Under the pieces are notes generated by a model. It was not told the DNA's origin and did no database searches. It saw only the letters and a list, made by a program, of their open reading frames with translations. The position numbers and the translations under genes are program-made. A DNA stretch of 64,000 nucleotides. Origin: Myxococcus fulvus (lineage in GTDB: Bacteria > Myxococcota > Myxococcia > Myxococcales > Myxococcaceae). The DNA lies in contig NZ_FOIB01000003.1 in NCBI RefSeq assembly GCF_900111765.1, positions 62,001-126,000 of the forward strand, written 5' to 3'. Shown here piece after piece: positions 26,074 to 35,196 of the stretch; the stretch's first letter is position 1; every line of letters begins with the position of its first letter.

Positions 26074-28155
26074 ATGGCGGCGGCGAAGAACAACGGCTTG
26101 ACCCTTCGAATCACGGGGCCTGATGGCTCCACGGTGGAAACCGTATCGGAGGCGGAGAGCGTTATCGTGGGGTCGGGCGCCCAGGCGGCGGTGAAGGTTC
26201 AGGATCCGCGGGTCTCCAATCTCCACGTGATGCTCAAGGTGGACAAGGATGGTTCGGTAACGGCCATCGACCTCGGCAGCGAGGGCGGCACGGAGGTGAG
26301 CGGCCAGAAGCTGGTCATCCCCACCGCGCTCAAACCCGGGGATGTGCTGCGCGTGGGAGGCACGCGGGTGGAGGTCCTCTTCGGAGGCTCCGACGAACCC
26401 GAGCGTCTCGCACCCGCGGGCGCGAAGGTGGCGGGACCGCGCTTCCAGGGCTCGTTCCAGGGCTCTGTGACGCAGAGGACGCCCACTCCTCCGCCCGTGA
26501 ACCGGACGGTGCCGGAGGTGGTGACACCTCCGTCGGCGGCGGGCGGCAACACGCGAGGCGGCTTCGTCTTCACGCCTCCGCGTCCTCCTCCCTCGGCGAA
26601 TGTCGGCGGCCTGCGCACCGAGCGCGTGGCTCCGCCCGGCCTCAACCGCGTGGGACCTCCGCCTCCGCCGCCCATGGCGCGCGAGGAGACGCGGCCCACG
26701 CCCAGGGTGGACACGCCTCCCGTCGCGGCGGCCCCGCGCCGGGCGGTGCTGCCTCACCTGCAGGAGCAGCTCCCGCCCGAGGCCATGCCCACGGCGCGGG
26801 AGAAGGTGCTCCAGGTGTCCATGCTGTGGGGCGACACCCTGCTGCAGGTGCAGCACTTCAAGGACGGCGTCCCCGTCACCATCGGCGAGGGCAAGAAGAA
26901 CTTCTTCCACGTCTTCGCGCCGACGGTGGGCAAGCGCCACGAGCTGGTCGTCAGCCGGGGTGACGTGCTGGAGGTGCACGCGCCGCAGGGCACGGGCGTC
27001 ATCGTCACCGAGCGCGGCAACGTGAAGTCGAAGGACACGCTGCGCGCCGCGGGTCTGCTCACCGGCACGCCCGAGGACAAGGAGCAGGTCTTCAAGCTGG
27101 GCCTGCACGACCGCGTCGAGGTGTCGTTCGGCACGGTGGCCTTCGTCGCCCGGTACGTGAAGCCGTCGCAGGCCATCGCCGCCACCTCGTTGGCGGAGGC
27201 CGACTACACGTTCTTCAAGATCGTCAGCATCTGCCTGCTCGCGGGAGCGGCGGTGGTGGCGGCCATGGCGCTCACGCCTCGCTCGGAGCAGGCGCCGGCG
27301 AACGACATCTTCGAGTCCCAGCAGCGCGTGGCGAAGTTCCTCATCACCCCGGAGAAGAAGCTCGAGCAGAAGAAGCTCCAGCTGTCCGGTGTGGAGGAGG
27401 GCGCGAAGGCGAAGGACGAGGAGGGCAAGTTCGGCAAGGAGGAGGCCAAGCAGGCCGAGGCCGCGCCGTCCAAGCCCGGCACGCCCGTGGTGGACAAGAC
27501 GAAGAAGGAGAAGGACCGCCAGGTGGTGGGCAAGGTCGGTCTGCTCGGCGCGTTCAAGGGCCTGAAGGGCGGGGCCTCGGACGTGTTCGGCCCCGGCGGC
27601 TTCGGCACCGGCCTCAACAACGCGCTGGGCGGCCTCAAGGGCGGCGCGGCGATGGGTGACGCCCAGGGCGTGGGTGGCCTGGGTTCGCGTGGCTCCGGCA
27701 CCGGCGGTGGCGGCACGGCCATGGGCATCGGCGGCCTGGGCACCAAGGGTGAGGGACGCGGCGCGGGAGGCTCGGGCGGCATCGACCTGGGCGGCCGTGG
27801 CAAGTCCATCACCAAGGTCATCCCCGGCAAGACGACGGTGGTGGGCGGCCTGGACAAGGACGTCATCGCCAAGGTCATCCGGCGCCACCAGAATGAAATC
27901 AAGTACTGCTACGAGTCGGAGCTGAACAAGGACCCGAGCCTCGCGGGCAAGGTGGCGGTGGCCTTCACCATCGACCCGGCGGGCATGGTCTCCGACGCGA
28001 CGGTCTCCGAGTCGACGCTGGGCAACTCCCGCGCCGAGCAGTGCATGATCTCCCGCATCCGTCGCTGGAAGTTCCCGGAGCCCAAGGGCGGCGGCGTGGT
28101 GGCGGTGACGTACCCGTGGATGTTCTCGCCGGCGGGTTCCGAGGGCGAAGGGTAG
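26074..28155 (+). CDS. nfsG: Inner membrane FHA/TonB-like protein NfsG (GltG-like)
   Basis: 693 residues from ATG 26074 (AAGGAAG upstream). An N-terminal FHA domain (VGSGAQAAVKVQDPRVSNLHVML, then IDLGSEGGTEVSG) should bind phosphothreonine in the cytoplasm. A Pro-rich linker follows (residues about 150-230), then a second globular domain, one membrane helix (FFKIVSICLLAGAAVVAAMAL, about residue 390), a Lys/Glu segment, a Gly-rich stretch (about 490-570), and a TonB-like C-terminal domain typical of AgmX/GltG/GltJ proteins (IKYCYESELNKDPSLAGKVAV, MISRIRRWKFPEPKGG). It likely transmits energy or a signal across the envelope. A terminator-like hairpin follows at 28201. Confidence 0.84.
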   Translation: MAAAKNNGLTLRITGPDGSTVETVSEAESVIVGSGAQAAVKVQDPRVSNLHVMLKVDKDGSVTAIDLGSEGGTEVSGQKLVIPTALKPGDVLRVGGTRVEVLFGGSDEPERLAPAGAKVAGPRFQGSFQGSVTQRTPTPPPVNRTVPEVVTPPSAAGGNTRGGFVFTPPRPPPSANVGGLRTERVAPPGLNRVGPPPPPPMAREETRPTPRVDTPPVAAAPRRAVLPHLQEQLPPEAMPTAREKVLQVSMLWGDTLLQVQHFKDGVPVTIGEGKKNFFHVFAPTVGKRHELVVSRGDVLEVHAPQGTGVIVTERGNVKSKDTLRAAGLLTGTPEDKEQVFKLGLHDRVEVSFGTVAFVARYVKPSQAIAATSLAEADYTFFKIVSICLLAGAAVVAAMALTPRSEQAPANDIFESQQRVAKFLITPEKKLEQKKLQLSGVEEGAKAKDEEGKFGKEEAKQAEAAPSKPGTPVVDKTKKEKDRQVVGKVGLLGAFKGLKGGASDVFGPGGFGTGLNNALGGLKGGAAMGDAQGVGGLGSRGSGTGGGGTAMGIGGLGTKGEGRGAGGSGGIDLGGRGKSITKVIPGKTTVVGGLDKDVIAKVIRRHQNEIKYCYESELNKDPSLAGKVAVAFTIDPAGMVSDATVSESTLGNSRAEQCMISRIRRWKFPEPKGGGVVAVTYPWMFSPAGSEGEG

Positions 28156-28200
28156 CCCGCGGGTGTACGGCTCGGGACGGCGCCAGTCGTCCCTCCAAGT

Positions 28201-28232
28201 GGCGTGGACGGAACGGTCCACGCCATTTTCAT
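28201..28232 (+). terminator. Rho-independent terminator between nfsG and nfsH
   Basis: GGCGTGGAC (28201-28209) pairs perfectly with GTCCACGCC (28216-28224) around a 6-nt loop and is followed by ATTTTCATT. This is a good intrinsic terminator, and it sits 100 nt before the nfsH start, so nfsH probably depends on read-through or its own promoter. Confidence 0.7.
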
Positions 28233-28323
28233 TCCCGCCCCTCATTGCCGGAACGAGGGGGGCGTCATTAACGTCCGTCGCCACTTCCGGTTGGACCGGA
28301 GGGGCACCGCGTGGGGAGGACCC

Positions 28324-28926
28324 GTGAAGAAGTCCCAGCTCGTTGCCGCGCTCGCCTTGCTGTCGTCTCCGGCCCTCGCGGCCACGCCGCCGGAGGGCGT
28401 GGAGTTCCAGCCGCGCCGCGGCTTCTACACCGACACCAACGTCGGCGTGTTCTTCACCGTGGGCGGTGAGAACGCGTACTCGAACGCTCAGACGTACCTG
28501 CAGCTCGGCATCGGCTACGACCTGACGGAGCGCATCTCCCTGGGCGCGCACTTCGGCATGGGCTCGTCCGCGCAGAACTGCTTCGCGGGCTACCTGCCGG
28601 GCACGGAGACGTGCTCGCTGTCCGACAACTTCACCATGCAGTTCCTGGACGTCTCGGCCGCGTACCACGTGCCGCTGATGAACCGGCTGTACCTGACGCC
28701 CAAGCTCGTCGCGGGCTACACGCGCATGGACCCCGCGCCGGTGGACCCCGACGAGGGCGACCCGGGCCGCGCCGTCAGCTCGCCCAACGCGGGCCTGGGC
28801 GTGGGGCTGGAGTACGCCACCGGCATGGACCACTTCACCGTCGGCGCGGACCTGCTGGCGCGCTACGTCATCGGCCCCAACATCATGTCCTTCGCCATCT
28901 TCCCGAAGGTGAAGTACACGTTCTGA
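28324..28926 (+). CDS. nfsH: Outer membrane beta-barrel protein NfsH (GltH-like)
   Basis: 200 residues from GTG 28324, preceded by GGGGAGGACCC. The signal peptide is VKKSQLVAALALLSSPALA. The mature part is made of amphipathic strands (FYTDTNVGVFFTVGGE, TYLQLGIGYDLTERISLG, NAGLGVGLEYATG) and ends FPKVKYTF, a terminal-Phe barrel signature. GltH is the matching barrel of the gliding machine. It closes the locus; no homologue of gltI/agmK or gltJ/agmX follows, which fits nfs rather than glt. Confidence 0.8.
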   Translation: MKKSQLVAALALLSSPALAATPPEGVEFQPRRGFYTDTNVGVFFTVGGENAYSNAQTYLQLGIGYDLTERISLGAHFGMGSSAQNCFAGYLPGTETCSLSDNFTMQFLDVSAAYHVPLMNRLYLTPKLVAGYTRMDPAPVDPDEGDPGRAVSSPNAGLGVGLEYATGMDHFTVGADLLARYVIGPNIMSFAIFPKVKYTF

Positions 28927-28981
28927 AGCGCGGGCCAGGGGGCCTCACGGGAAGAAACGCCGGGGCCGTCGTTGTCCTGGC

Positions 28982-30313
28982 ATGTCCCCTGGAAGGTCCC
29001 TGCCTCCGCGCTGGCCGACGCGGGGGCTCGTGCTGTTGTCGCTGGGCCTGGTGCTGGGCGTCCTGTGGGGACTGTCCTCGCGCATCGCGTCCTCCCGACC
29101 TGGAGGGCCGCTCCCTGTGTCGCTGCCGGTGTCCCCGGGCTGTGAGGGCCTGGAGGTGGATCCGCGCCCGCAACGTCATCCCGCGTCGTCGTGGCGGCCG
29201 TGTGGCGACGGCTGTCAGGAGCTGTCGCCAGCGCCGGGCTCGGGGCACCGGTACTTCGCGCTCTTCGGCGCGGCTCGCGATGGGACGCGGTTGCTGGGCT
29301 ACTCGCGGATGCGGGACGCCTCGCTGGAGCTGCGCGTGGAGAACCTCTCGCGCGGTCAGGTCCTGTTCCTCGCGCGTGTGCTCGAGGGGGCGAAGGGCTG
29401 TGACCTGCGCCTGCGTGAGCTGCGGACGGAGGGGGCCCTGTTCGAGGGCAACGCCGTCGACGGGCGCACGCATCCGCGAAGCCTCTTCGGCGTGTCGTTC
29501 GAGGACGCGGGTGCATCGCCCCAGGTGTGGCCCCGACCCGAGGGGGCGAGCCCCCTGGATGCCGTCCTGGGGCCCGGGTGGATGGCGAGCACCACCACGC
29601 GTCGCCGGGTCTGGAGCGCGCGCTGGGAGGACGACCGTGCGCCCGTGGAGGCGTGGAGCGCGCCGGACCGGAGCGTGGCGGCGCACCTGACGGTGGGAGG
29701 TGACGCGCTGCTCTTCAGCGCGCTGGACGAGGGGCGCGCGTCGCTGTGGTCCTGGAGGGAAGGGGAGCCCGCGCGGCCGCTCGTGGTGCCCTCGGCGGGC
29801 GGCGGCGCGGCCTGTCCCCGGACGGACGGTGAGCACCTGGTCTGGTTCGAGGGCCACGGCTACGACGCCGAGCGCCACGCCTTCACGCGCATGGACCTGA
29901 TGACGTCTCCACTGGCGCACCACGCGGAGGACCTGCGCCCGAGGCGCCTGCGTGCCTCGCGACAGGACTTCCTCACGGAGGTCTCCGCCGTCGTGGGTGG
30001 TGGCCACGCGCTGCACCTGGAGACCCGCAGGGGCGAGTCGCGAGGCACGCTGGTCCTCACGCGCCTCTCGGACGGCGCCACGTGGCACCTCCCGCCGAGG
30101 CCCGGCTTCCACTGGGGCTCGCCGCTCTACGTGGACGCGGAGGAGCTCGCGGTGGTCGAGGACGCGCCCGAGCAGGCCTTCACGGCGGGCGAACTGGGGC
30201 CCGGAGAGTCCTGGACGGTGGTGCGCCGCACGTTGTCCTCGCTGGGCCCGCCCGACGTCGAGCCGGTGACACCGTCGGGCACGGACGCCTCGTGCAGCGC
30301 TGTGTCCCAGTGA
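28982..30313 (+). CDS. Membrane-anchored beta-propeller-like protein of unknown function
   Basis: 443 residues. Residues about 14-33 (GLVLLSLGLVLGVLWGLSS) form a signal anchor. The rest is rich in short strands with Trp/Gly spacing (WSAPDRSVAAHLTVGGDALLF, RASLWSWREGEPARPLVV, EHLVWFEGHGYDA, ATWHLPPRPGFHWGSPLY), consistent with a TolB-like propeller exposed to the periplasm. Four Cys residues occur in CEGLEV, CGDGCQE and CDLRLRE. It starts 55 nt after nfsH on the same strand, but I know of no such gene in the nfs machine. Function unassigned. Confidence 0.75.
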   Translation: MSPGRSLPPRWPTRGLVLLSLGLVLGVLWGLSSRIASSRPGGPLPVSLPVSPGCEGLEVDPRPQRHPASSWRPCGDGCQELSPAPGSGHRYFALFGAARDGTRLLGYSRMRDASLELRVENLSRGQVLFLARVLEGAKGCDLRLRELRTEGALFEGNAVDGRTHPRSLFGVSFEDAGASPQVWPRPEGASPLDAVLGPGWMASTTTRRRVWSARWEDDRAPVEAWSAPDRSVAAHLTVGGDALLFSALDEGRASLWSWREGEPARPLVVPSAGGGAACPRTDGEHLVWFEGHGYDAERHAFTRMDLMTSPLAHHAEDLRPRRLRASRQDFLTEVSAVVGGGHALHLETRRGESRGTLVLTRLSDGATWHLPPRPGFHWGSPLYVDAEELAVVEDAPEQAFTAGELGPGESWTVVRRTLSSLGPPDVEPVTPSGTDASCSAVSQ

Positions 30314-30419
30314 GCCCCGAGAGGGCCCGTGAGACCCGGTGCCGCGCTGGAGCGCCACCGTGCCCCGTGGCGACGGGCGCTTCGTGCGGCGCCGCGCCTG
30401 ACCGAAGCCCGCCCGAGCC

Positions 30420-30471
30420 GAGCGGGCCTCCGGAAACACGAAGGGCCCGCTCCCTGGAAGGAACGGGCCCT
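30420..30471. terminator. Bidirectional terminator between convergent genes
   Basis: Two alternative stems share a central arm: GAGCGGGCC (30420-30428) with GGCCCGCTC (30444-30452), and AGGGCCCG (30442-30449) with CGGGCCCT (30464-30471). The minus strand gives a GC stem followed by TTCGTGTTTCC. It serves the gene ending at 30313 and typA. Confidence 0.65.
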
Positions 30472-30506
30472 CGCGCATCGACGGCCGGAGCCGTCGTTCA
30501 ACGGGA

Positions 30507-32354
30507 CTACTCGGCCTCGGCCGCGCGCTCCTCACGCTTGCGGTCGCGCTCGGCGCGGTAGCGCTCGCCCACGGCCAGCGCCTTCTTGCGCATGCGCACG
30601 GACTTGGGCGTCACCTCGACCAGCTCGTCGTCGGCGATCCACTCCAGGGCCTTCTCCAGCCCCATCTCGCGCGGCGGGACGAGGATGACGTTCTCGTCGC
30701 GGCCGGCGGCGCGGATGTTGGTGAGCTTCTTCTCGCGGCAGCAGTTCACGTTCAGCTCGGACGGGTGCGAGTGCTCGCCGATGATCATCCCCTCGTACAC
30801 GGTGGTGCCCGCGCCCACGAAGAGCTGACCGCGCTCCTGGATGCTGAACAGCGCGTAGGGAACGGTGTCGCCCAGGCGGTCGGAGACCATGGCGCCGTTC
30901 TGGCGCTTCGGGATGTAGCCGAACCACGGCTCGAAGCCGTCGAACTGGCTGCTCATGATGCCCTCACCACGGGTAATCGTGAGGAACTCCGAGCGGAAGC
31001 CGATGAGGCCACGCGCGGGGATGCGGAACTGGAGGCGGGTGCGCCCCGAGCCCAGCTGCCCCATGTCCGTCATGCGGCCCTTGCGCGTGCCCATGCGCTC
31101 GGTCACCACGCCGACGCTCGTCTCCGGCACGTCGCAGAACACCAGCTCCATGGGCTCGTGCAGCACGCCGTCGATGGTCTTGGTGATGGGCTCCGGGTTG
31201 GAGGCCGTCAGCTCGTAGCCCTCGCGGCGCATGTTCTCGATGATGACGGCCAGCGCGAGCTCGCCGCGGCCCACCACGCGGAACGCGTCCGGCGTCGCGG
31301 TGTCCTCCACGCGCACGGCCACGTTGCGGTAGGCCTCGCGGTACAGGCGCTCGCGCAGGTTGCGCGACGTGACGAACTTGCCTTCCTTGCCGGCCAGCGG
31401 TCCGTCGTTGACCTTGAAGATCATCATCATCGTGGGCTCGTCCACGGTGATGCGCGGCAGCGCCACGGGCTTCTCCGGGTCGCCGAACGTGTCGCCGATG
31501 GACACGTCCTCGATGCCCGCGATGGAGACGATCTCACCCGGGCCGGCGTCCTGGATCTCGACGCGCTTCAAGCCCGAGAAGCCGTACAGCTTGACGATCT
31601 TGCCAGGCTCGACCTTGCCCCCCTCGCGAACGACGGAGATGGGCATGTTGGGCGTGAAGCGACCTGCCTGCACGCGGCCCACCGCGAGACGGCCGACATA
31701 GTCGTCGTAGTCCAGGTTGGCCACGAGCAGCTGCGGCGTCGTCTCCTGGGAGGCCGGCGGGGGCGGGATGTGGTTGATGATGGCGTCGTACAGCGGCTCC
31801 AGCGTCTTGCCGGGGACCTCGAGGCTCGTGGACGCCTGGCCCTGACGGGCAATCGTGTACAGCACGGGCATCTCGAGCTGCTTATCGTCCGCGCCCAGGT
31901 CGATGTAGAGCGAGTAGACCTGGTCCAGCACCTCGGGGGCGCGGGCGTCCTGACGGTCGATCTTGTTGATGACCAGCACCGTCTTCAGGCCCATCGCCAG
32001 CGCCTTGCTGAGCACGAAGCGCGTCTGGGGCAGGGGACCTTCGGCGGCGTCCACCAGCAGGATGACGCCATCGACGAGGCGCAGACCGCGCTCCACCTCA
32101 CCACCGAAGTCGGCGTGACCCGGGGTGTCGATGATGTTGATCTGCATCCCCTTGTAGGAGACCGCGGTGTTCTTCGCGAGGATGGTGATGCCCTTCTCGC
32201 GCTCGAGGTCGTTGGAGTCCATCACCCGTTCGGCGACGTGCTCGTTGCTACGGAAGGTGCCCGCCTGCCGCAGCAGGTGATCGACGAGCGTGGTCTTGCC
32301 ATGGTCAACGTGGGCGACGATGGCGACGTTACGGATGTTTTCGCGAGGAATCAT
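30507..32354 (-). CDS. typA: TypA/BipA ribosome-associated GTPase
   Basis: 615 residues from ATG 32354. The GTPase motifs are G1 [11 protein letters not shown]2 region [13 protein letters not shown]3 [10 protein letters not shown] and G4 NKIDRQDA; a beta-barrel domain II follows ([17 protein letters not shown]), then domains III and V. The BipA-specific C-terminal domain is present ([30 protein letters not shown]). BipA is a translational GTPase that binds 70S ribosomes and aids 50S assembly under stress and low temperature. It stands alone with no operon partners, and the tail is Arg/Glu-rich. Confidence 0.97.
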   Translation of the reverse strand: MIPRENIRNVAIVAHVDHGKTTLVDHLLRQAGTFRSNEHVAERVMDSNDLEREKGITILAKNTAVSYKGMQINIIDTPGHADFGGEVERGLRLVDGVILLVDAAEGPLPQTRFVLSKALAMGLKTVLVINKIDRQDARAPEVLDQVYSLYIDLGADDKQLEMPVLYTIARQGQASTSLEVPGKTLEPLYDAIINHIPPPPASQETTPQLLVANLDYDDYVGRLAVGRVQAGRFTPNMPISVVREGGKVEPGKIVKLYGFSGLKRVEIQDAGPGEIVSIAGIEDVSIGDTFGDPEKPVALPRITVDEPTMMMIFKVNDGPLAGKEGKFVTSRNLRERLYREAYRNVAVRVEDTATPDAFRVVGRGELALAVIIENMRREGYELTASNPEPITKTIDGVLHEPMELVFCDVPETSVGVVTERMGTRKGRMTDMGQLGSGRTRLQFRIPARGLIGFRSEFLTITRGEGIMSSQFDGFEPWFGYIPKRQNGAMVSDRLGDTVPYALFSIQERGQLFVGAGTTVYEGMIIGEHSHPSELNVNCCREKKLTNIRAAGRDENVILVPPREMGLEKALEWIADDELVEVTPKSVRMRKKALAVGERYRAERDRKREERAAEAE

Positions 32355-32561
32355 ACGAACCAAACTGAGGTGAATGGCGGGGGGGAAGCCGCGTTGTGGT
32401 CAGGTCTCCCGATCCCCACCGGAACCCGGAAGGCGGGGGCTTATATGCCGTGAGTGCGGCTCCTGCAACGAGTGCGGATGCCCACCGGGCGTTCAGTCAG
32501 GGGTTACATCTCGCCTGACCGCCTGATCGCCGGGTATCCGGGGCCTGTTGTCACCCCGGTG

Positions 32562-33509
32562 TCACCCTCCAGGGCGTGTGGGCGAGGAATTCCGGCCCTG
32601 GCCGTCCGGGGGACTGGGGTGGGAGGGCCCGCCCAGCCGCTCCCGGAGGAAGCGCTCGACGCGGACCTCGACCAGCCCGGGGGCCTCCAGGGGGGCTGTG
32701 TGGGTGCCGTCGGGGATGAGGACCAGCTCGGCCTCGGGGATTCGGGCGGCCATCTTCCGGGACAGCCACCCCGGGGTGAACTTGTCCCGCCCGCCGGCCA
32801 CCACGAGCGAGGGCACGTCCACGTGGAGCAGGTGGTCCCACGCGCTGTGCTCGGACAGCGAGTCCAGCGTGCGCACGAACACCACCGGGTCCATGCGGGC
32901 CAGGTGCTCGAAGTATTGGGACAAGTCGTTGCGGGCGATGCGCTCGCGGTTCATCTCCAGGGAGATGGCCAGCTGCACCGCCAGCTCCGTGCGCAGGGCC
33001 GCGTGGATGAGGCGCGCGGACTGCTCGGGGAAGCGCTCCACCACCCGGCGCAGGGAGGGGAAGAGCTTCTTGAGCACGTTGGAGTCGTGGAAGGTGTCGA
33101 GCGGGTTGCCGTAGCTGCCGCAGAGGAGCACCAGCCCCGCGACGCGGCTGGCGTAGCGGCGGTGGAACTCCAGGGCCACCTGCACGCCCATGGAGTGGCC
33201 GAAGAGCACGGCGCGCTCCATCCCGGCCGCGTCCATCACCCGCTGCAAATCATCGCAGGTGTAGAGCATGCCGATGCGCTCGCGGTCTTCGGGGATGCCC
33301 GAGCGGCCGTGCCCCCGGTAGTGCCAGCGCAGCACGCGGTGGCGGCGCGACAGGTACGGGGCCAGGTACTTCCAGGCGAACCCGTCGCAGCCCAGGCCGT
33401 CGCACAGCACCACGCCCGGCTCGCCGTCGCCGGTGACCTGGTAGTACAGGTCGGCGCCGTCGGGGACGCGCAGGTAGTCCTGGTGGAAGTAGACGGCCTC
33501 CGCGCTCAT
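32562..33509 (-). CDS. Alpha/beta hydrolase
   Basis: 315 residues; the ATG at 33509 overlaps the upstream activator stop (ATGA). The hydrolase fold is seen in DGLGCDGFAWKYLAPYL, HYRGHGRSG and the nucleophile elbow GHSMGVQ, with Ser as nucleophile. An acid follows in VVAGGRDKFTPG and the catalytic His in IPDGTHTAPLE. The substrate is unknown; the family includes esterases, lactonases and haloperoxidase-like enzymes. Translational coupling to a PocR-domain sigma54 activator suggests the two belong to one response. The last 20 residues (PSHPSPPDGQGRNSSPTRPGG) are a disordered tail. Confidence 0.88.
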   Translation of the reverse strand: MSAEAVYFHQDYLRVPDGADLYYQVTGDGEPGVVLCDGLGCDGFAWKYLAPYLSRRHRVLRWHYRGHGRSGIPEDRERIGMLYTCDDLQRVMDAAGMERAVLFGHSMGVQVALEFHRRYASRVAGLVLLCGSYGNPLDTFHDSNVLKKLFPSLRRVVERFPEQSARLIHAALRTELAVQLAISLEMNRERIARNDLSQYFEHLARMDPVVFVRTLDSLSEHSAWDHLLHVDVPSLVVAGGRDKFTPGWLSRKMAARIPEAELVLIPDGTHTAPLEAPGLVEVRVERFLRERLGGPSHPSPPDGQGRNSSPTRPGG

Positions 33510-35089
33510 GCCTCCGCCTCCGCCTCTTCGTCCTCGGGCAGGCCCCGGTCCAGCCCGTAGCGCGCAATCTTCAGGATGAGGTTGGAGCGGCTGATGCCCA
33601 GCTCGCGCGCCAGCCGGCTCTTGTTGTTGCGCGTGCGCAAGAGGCCCTGGTGGATCATCTCCCGCTCCAGCGCCTCCACCGCCTCGTGCAGCCGGCCGTG
33701 CGCGCGCGGAGGGATGAAGGGACCCCCGCCGGGCACCACCGCGTCGCGGATGCGGCTGGAGAGCAGCTCCGCGGGGAGCGTTTCCAGATCGCCGCCGAGC
33801 ACGAGCAGCCGCTCGATTTCATTCTCCAGCTCGCGGATGTTCCCGGGCCACGCATAGGCGCCCAGGATGGCGAGCGCCTCCGGGGACAGGCCGCGCGTAC
33901 GCTGGCCCTCGCGGTGGTGCTTGCGCAGGAAGTGGTCGATGAGGACGGGCAGGTCATCCCGGCGCTCGCGCAGCGGGGGCAGCTGCACGCGGATGACGTT
34001 GATGCGGTAGTAGAGGTCCTCGCGGAACTCGCCGCGCTTGACCAGCTCGCCCAGGTCCTTGTGCGTGGCGGCCACGACGCGGACGTTGACCTCCTTGTGG
34101 TGGGTGCCGCCCACGGGGAGGAAGGTGCCCTCCTGGAGCACGCGCAAGAGCTTCACCTGGAGGGCGGGGGACATGTCGCCCACCTCGTCGAGGAAGAAGG
34201 TGCCGCCGTCGGCGACCTCGAACAGGCCCTTCTTGTCGCGCAGCGCGCCGGTGAAGGCGCCGCGCGTGTGGCCGAAGAGGGCGCTCTCCAGCAGGTTGTC
34301 GTTGAAGGCCGAGCAGTTCTGCACCACGAAGGGCTGGTCCTTGCGCGGGCCGTTGTGGTGGATGGCGCGAGCGACCAGCTCCTTGCCGGTGCCCGACTCG
34401 CCGTTGATGAGCACGGTGGAGTCGGAGTTGGCCACCTTCTCCATCAACCGGAAGACCTCCATCATGGGCCCGGAGCGGCCGATGATCTTCTCGAACCGGT
34501 AGCGCTCCTGCACCTCGGGGGAAGGCGGCGGCAGCTGCTCCTCGCGCCGGGCGAGCTCCGACTCGTGGTTGGCGATCTCCAGCGCGGCGAACTCGAGCAG
34601 GTCGGACAGCTTCGCCAGCTCCGCGCCGTCGAGCACGGGGACGCGCTCATCGGCGCGGTCCAGGTCGGAGAAGGGCGGGGCGAACTGGAGCAGGCGTGAG
34701 CGCAGCACCTCCACCTCGCGCGCGTTGAGCAACTGGCGGGAGAAGCCCTCGACGAAGAGGCAGCCGGCGTACTCGTTGTCGACGTAGAGCGGGGCGCCCA
34801 CGATGCTGAAGTTGAGGTGGCAGTCGTGGAAGAGCGAGCGGCGCATCTTCTTGTTCCCGCGGAACTTCTCGTGGAGCACGCGCACGGACTGGCTGCAGCG
34901 GCGCAGGCCCTCCCTCGAGAACAGGGCGATGCGACAGAACGGGTTGGGAGGCGGGGAGATGTCCCCCCGCTGCCACTCGTGCACCACGCCGTGGCGATCC
35001 GCGAAGGAGAGCTCCATCTGCCACCACTTGCGGATGACATCTCTCAGCATGATGATGGTGTGCAGGCTCTGGTGCTTCTCGAAGTCCAT
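33506..35089 (-). CDS. Sigma54-dependent activator with N-terminal PocR-like sensory domain
   Basis: 527 residues from ATG 35089 with GGAGGTAGGG directly upstream. Residues about 10-160 match the PocR sensory fold (LRDVIRKWWQMELSFAD, PFCRIALFSREGLRRCSQS, HDCHLNFSIVGAPLYVDN), with several conserved cysteines. A central AAA+ domain follows: Walker A GESGTGKELVAR, the sigma54-contact loop GAFTGA, Walker B GGTFFLDEVGDM. The C-terminus is a Fis-type helix-turn-helix (NNKSRLARELGISRSNLILKI). It activates sigma54 promoters from enhancer sites. No kinase phosphorylation site is visible, so it is likely ligand- or redox-controlled through the PocR domain. Confidence 0.93.
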   Translation of the reverse strand: MDFEKHQSLHTIIMLRDVIRKWWQMELSFADRHGVVHEWQRGDISPPPNPFCRIALFSREGLRRCSQSVRVLHEKFRGNKKMRRSLFHDCHLNFSIVGAPLYVDNEYAGCLFVEGFSRQLLNAREVEVLRSRLLQFAPPFSDLDRADERVPVLDGAELAKLSDLLEFAALEIANHESELARREEQLPPPSPEVQERYRFEKIIGRSGPMMEVFRLMEKVANSDSTVLINGESGTGKELVARAIHHNGPRKDQPFVVQNCSAFNDNLLESALFGHTRGAFTGALRDKKGLFEVADGGTFFLDEVGDMSPALQVKLLRVLQEGTFLPVGGTHHKEVNVRVVAATHKDLGELVKRGEFREDLYYRINVIRVQLPPLRERRDDLPVLIDHFLRKHHREGQRTRGLSPEALAILGAYAWPGNIRELENEIERLLVLGGDLETLPAELLSSRIRDAVVPGGGPFIPPRAHGRLHEAVEALEREMIHQGLLRTRNNKSRLARELGISRSNLILKIARYGLDRGLPEDEEAEAEA

Positions 35090-35196
35090 CCCTACCTCCG
35101 TCCGGCCCCGCGCTCCGGGGAGGGACCGGGCCGTCGGAATCGCGTTTCTCCCCTCTCTTACCCCAGGACCCGGCTGTATCCTCACTTCTCTCTCCC

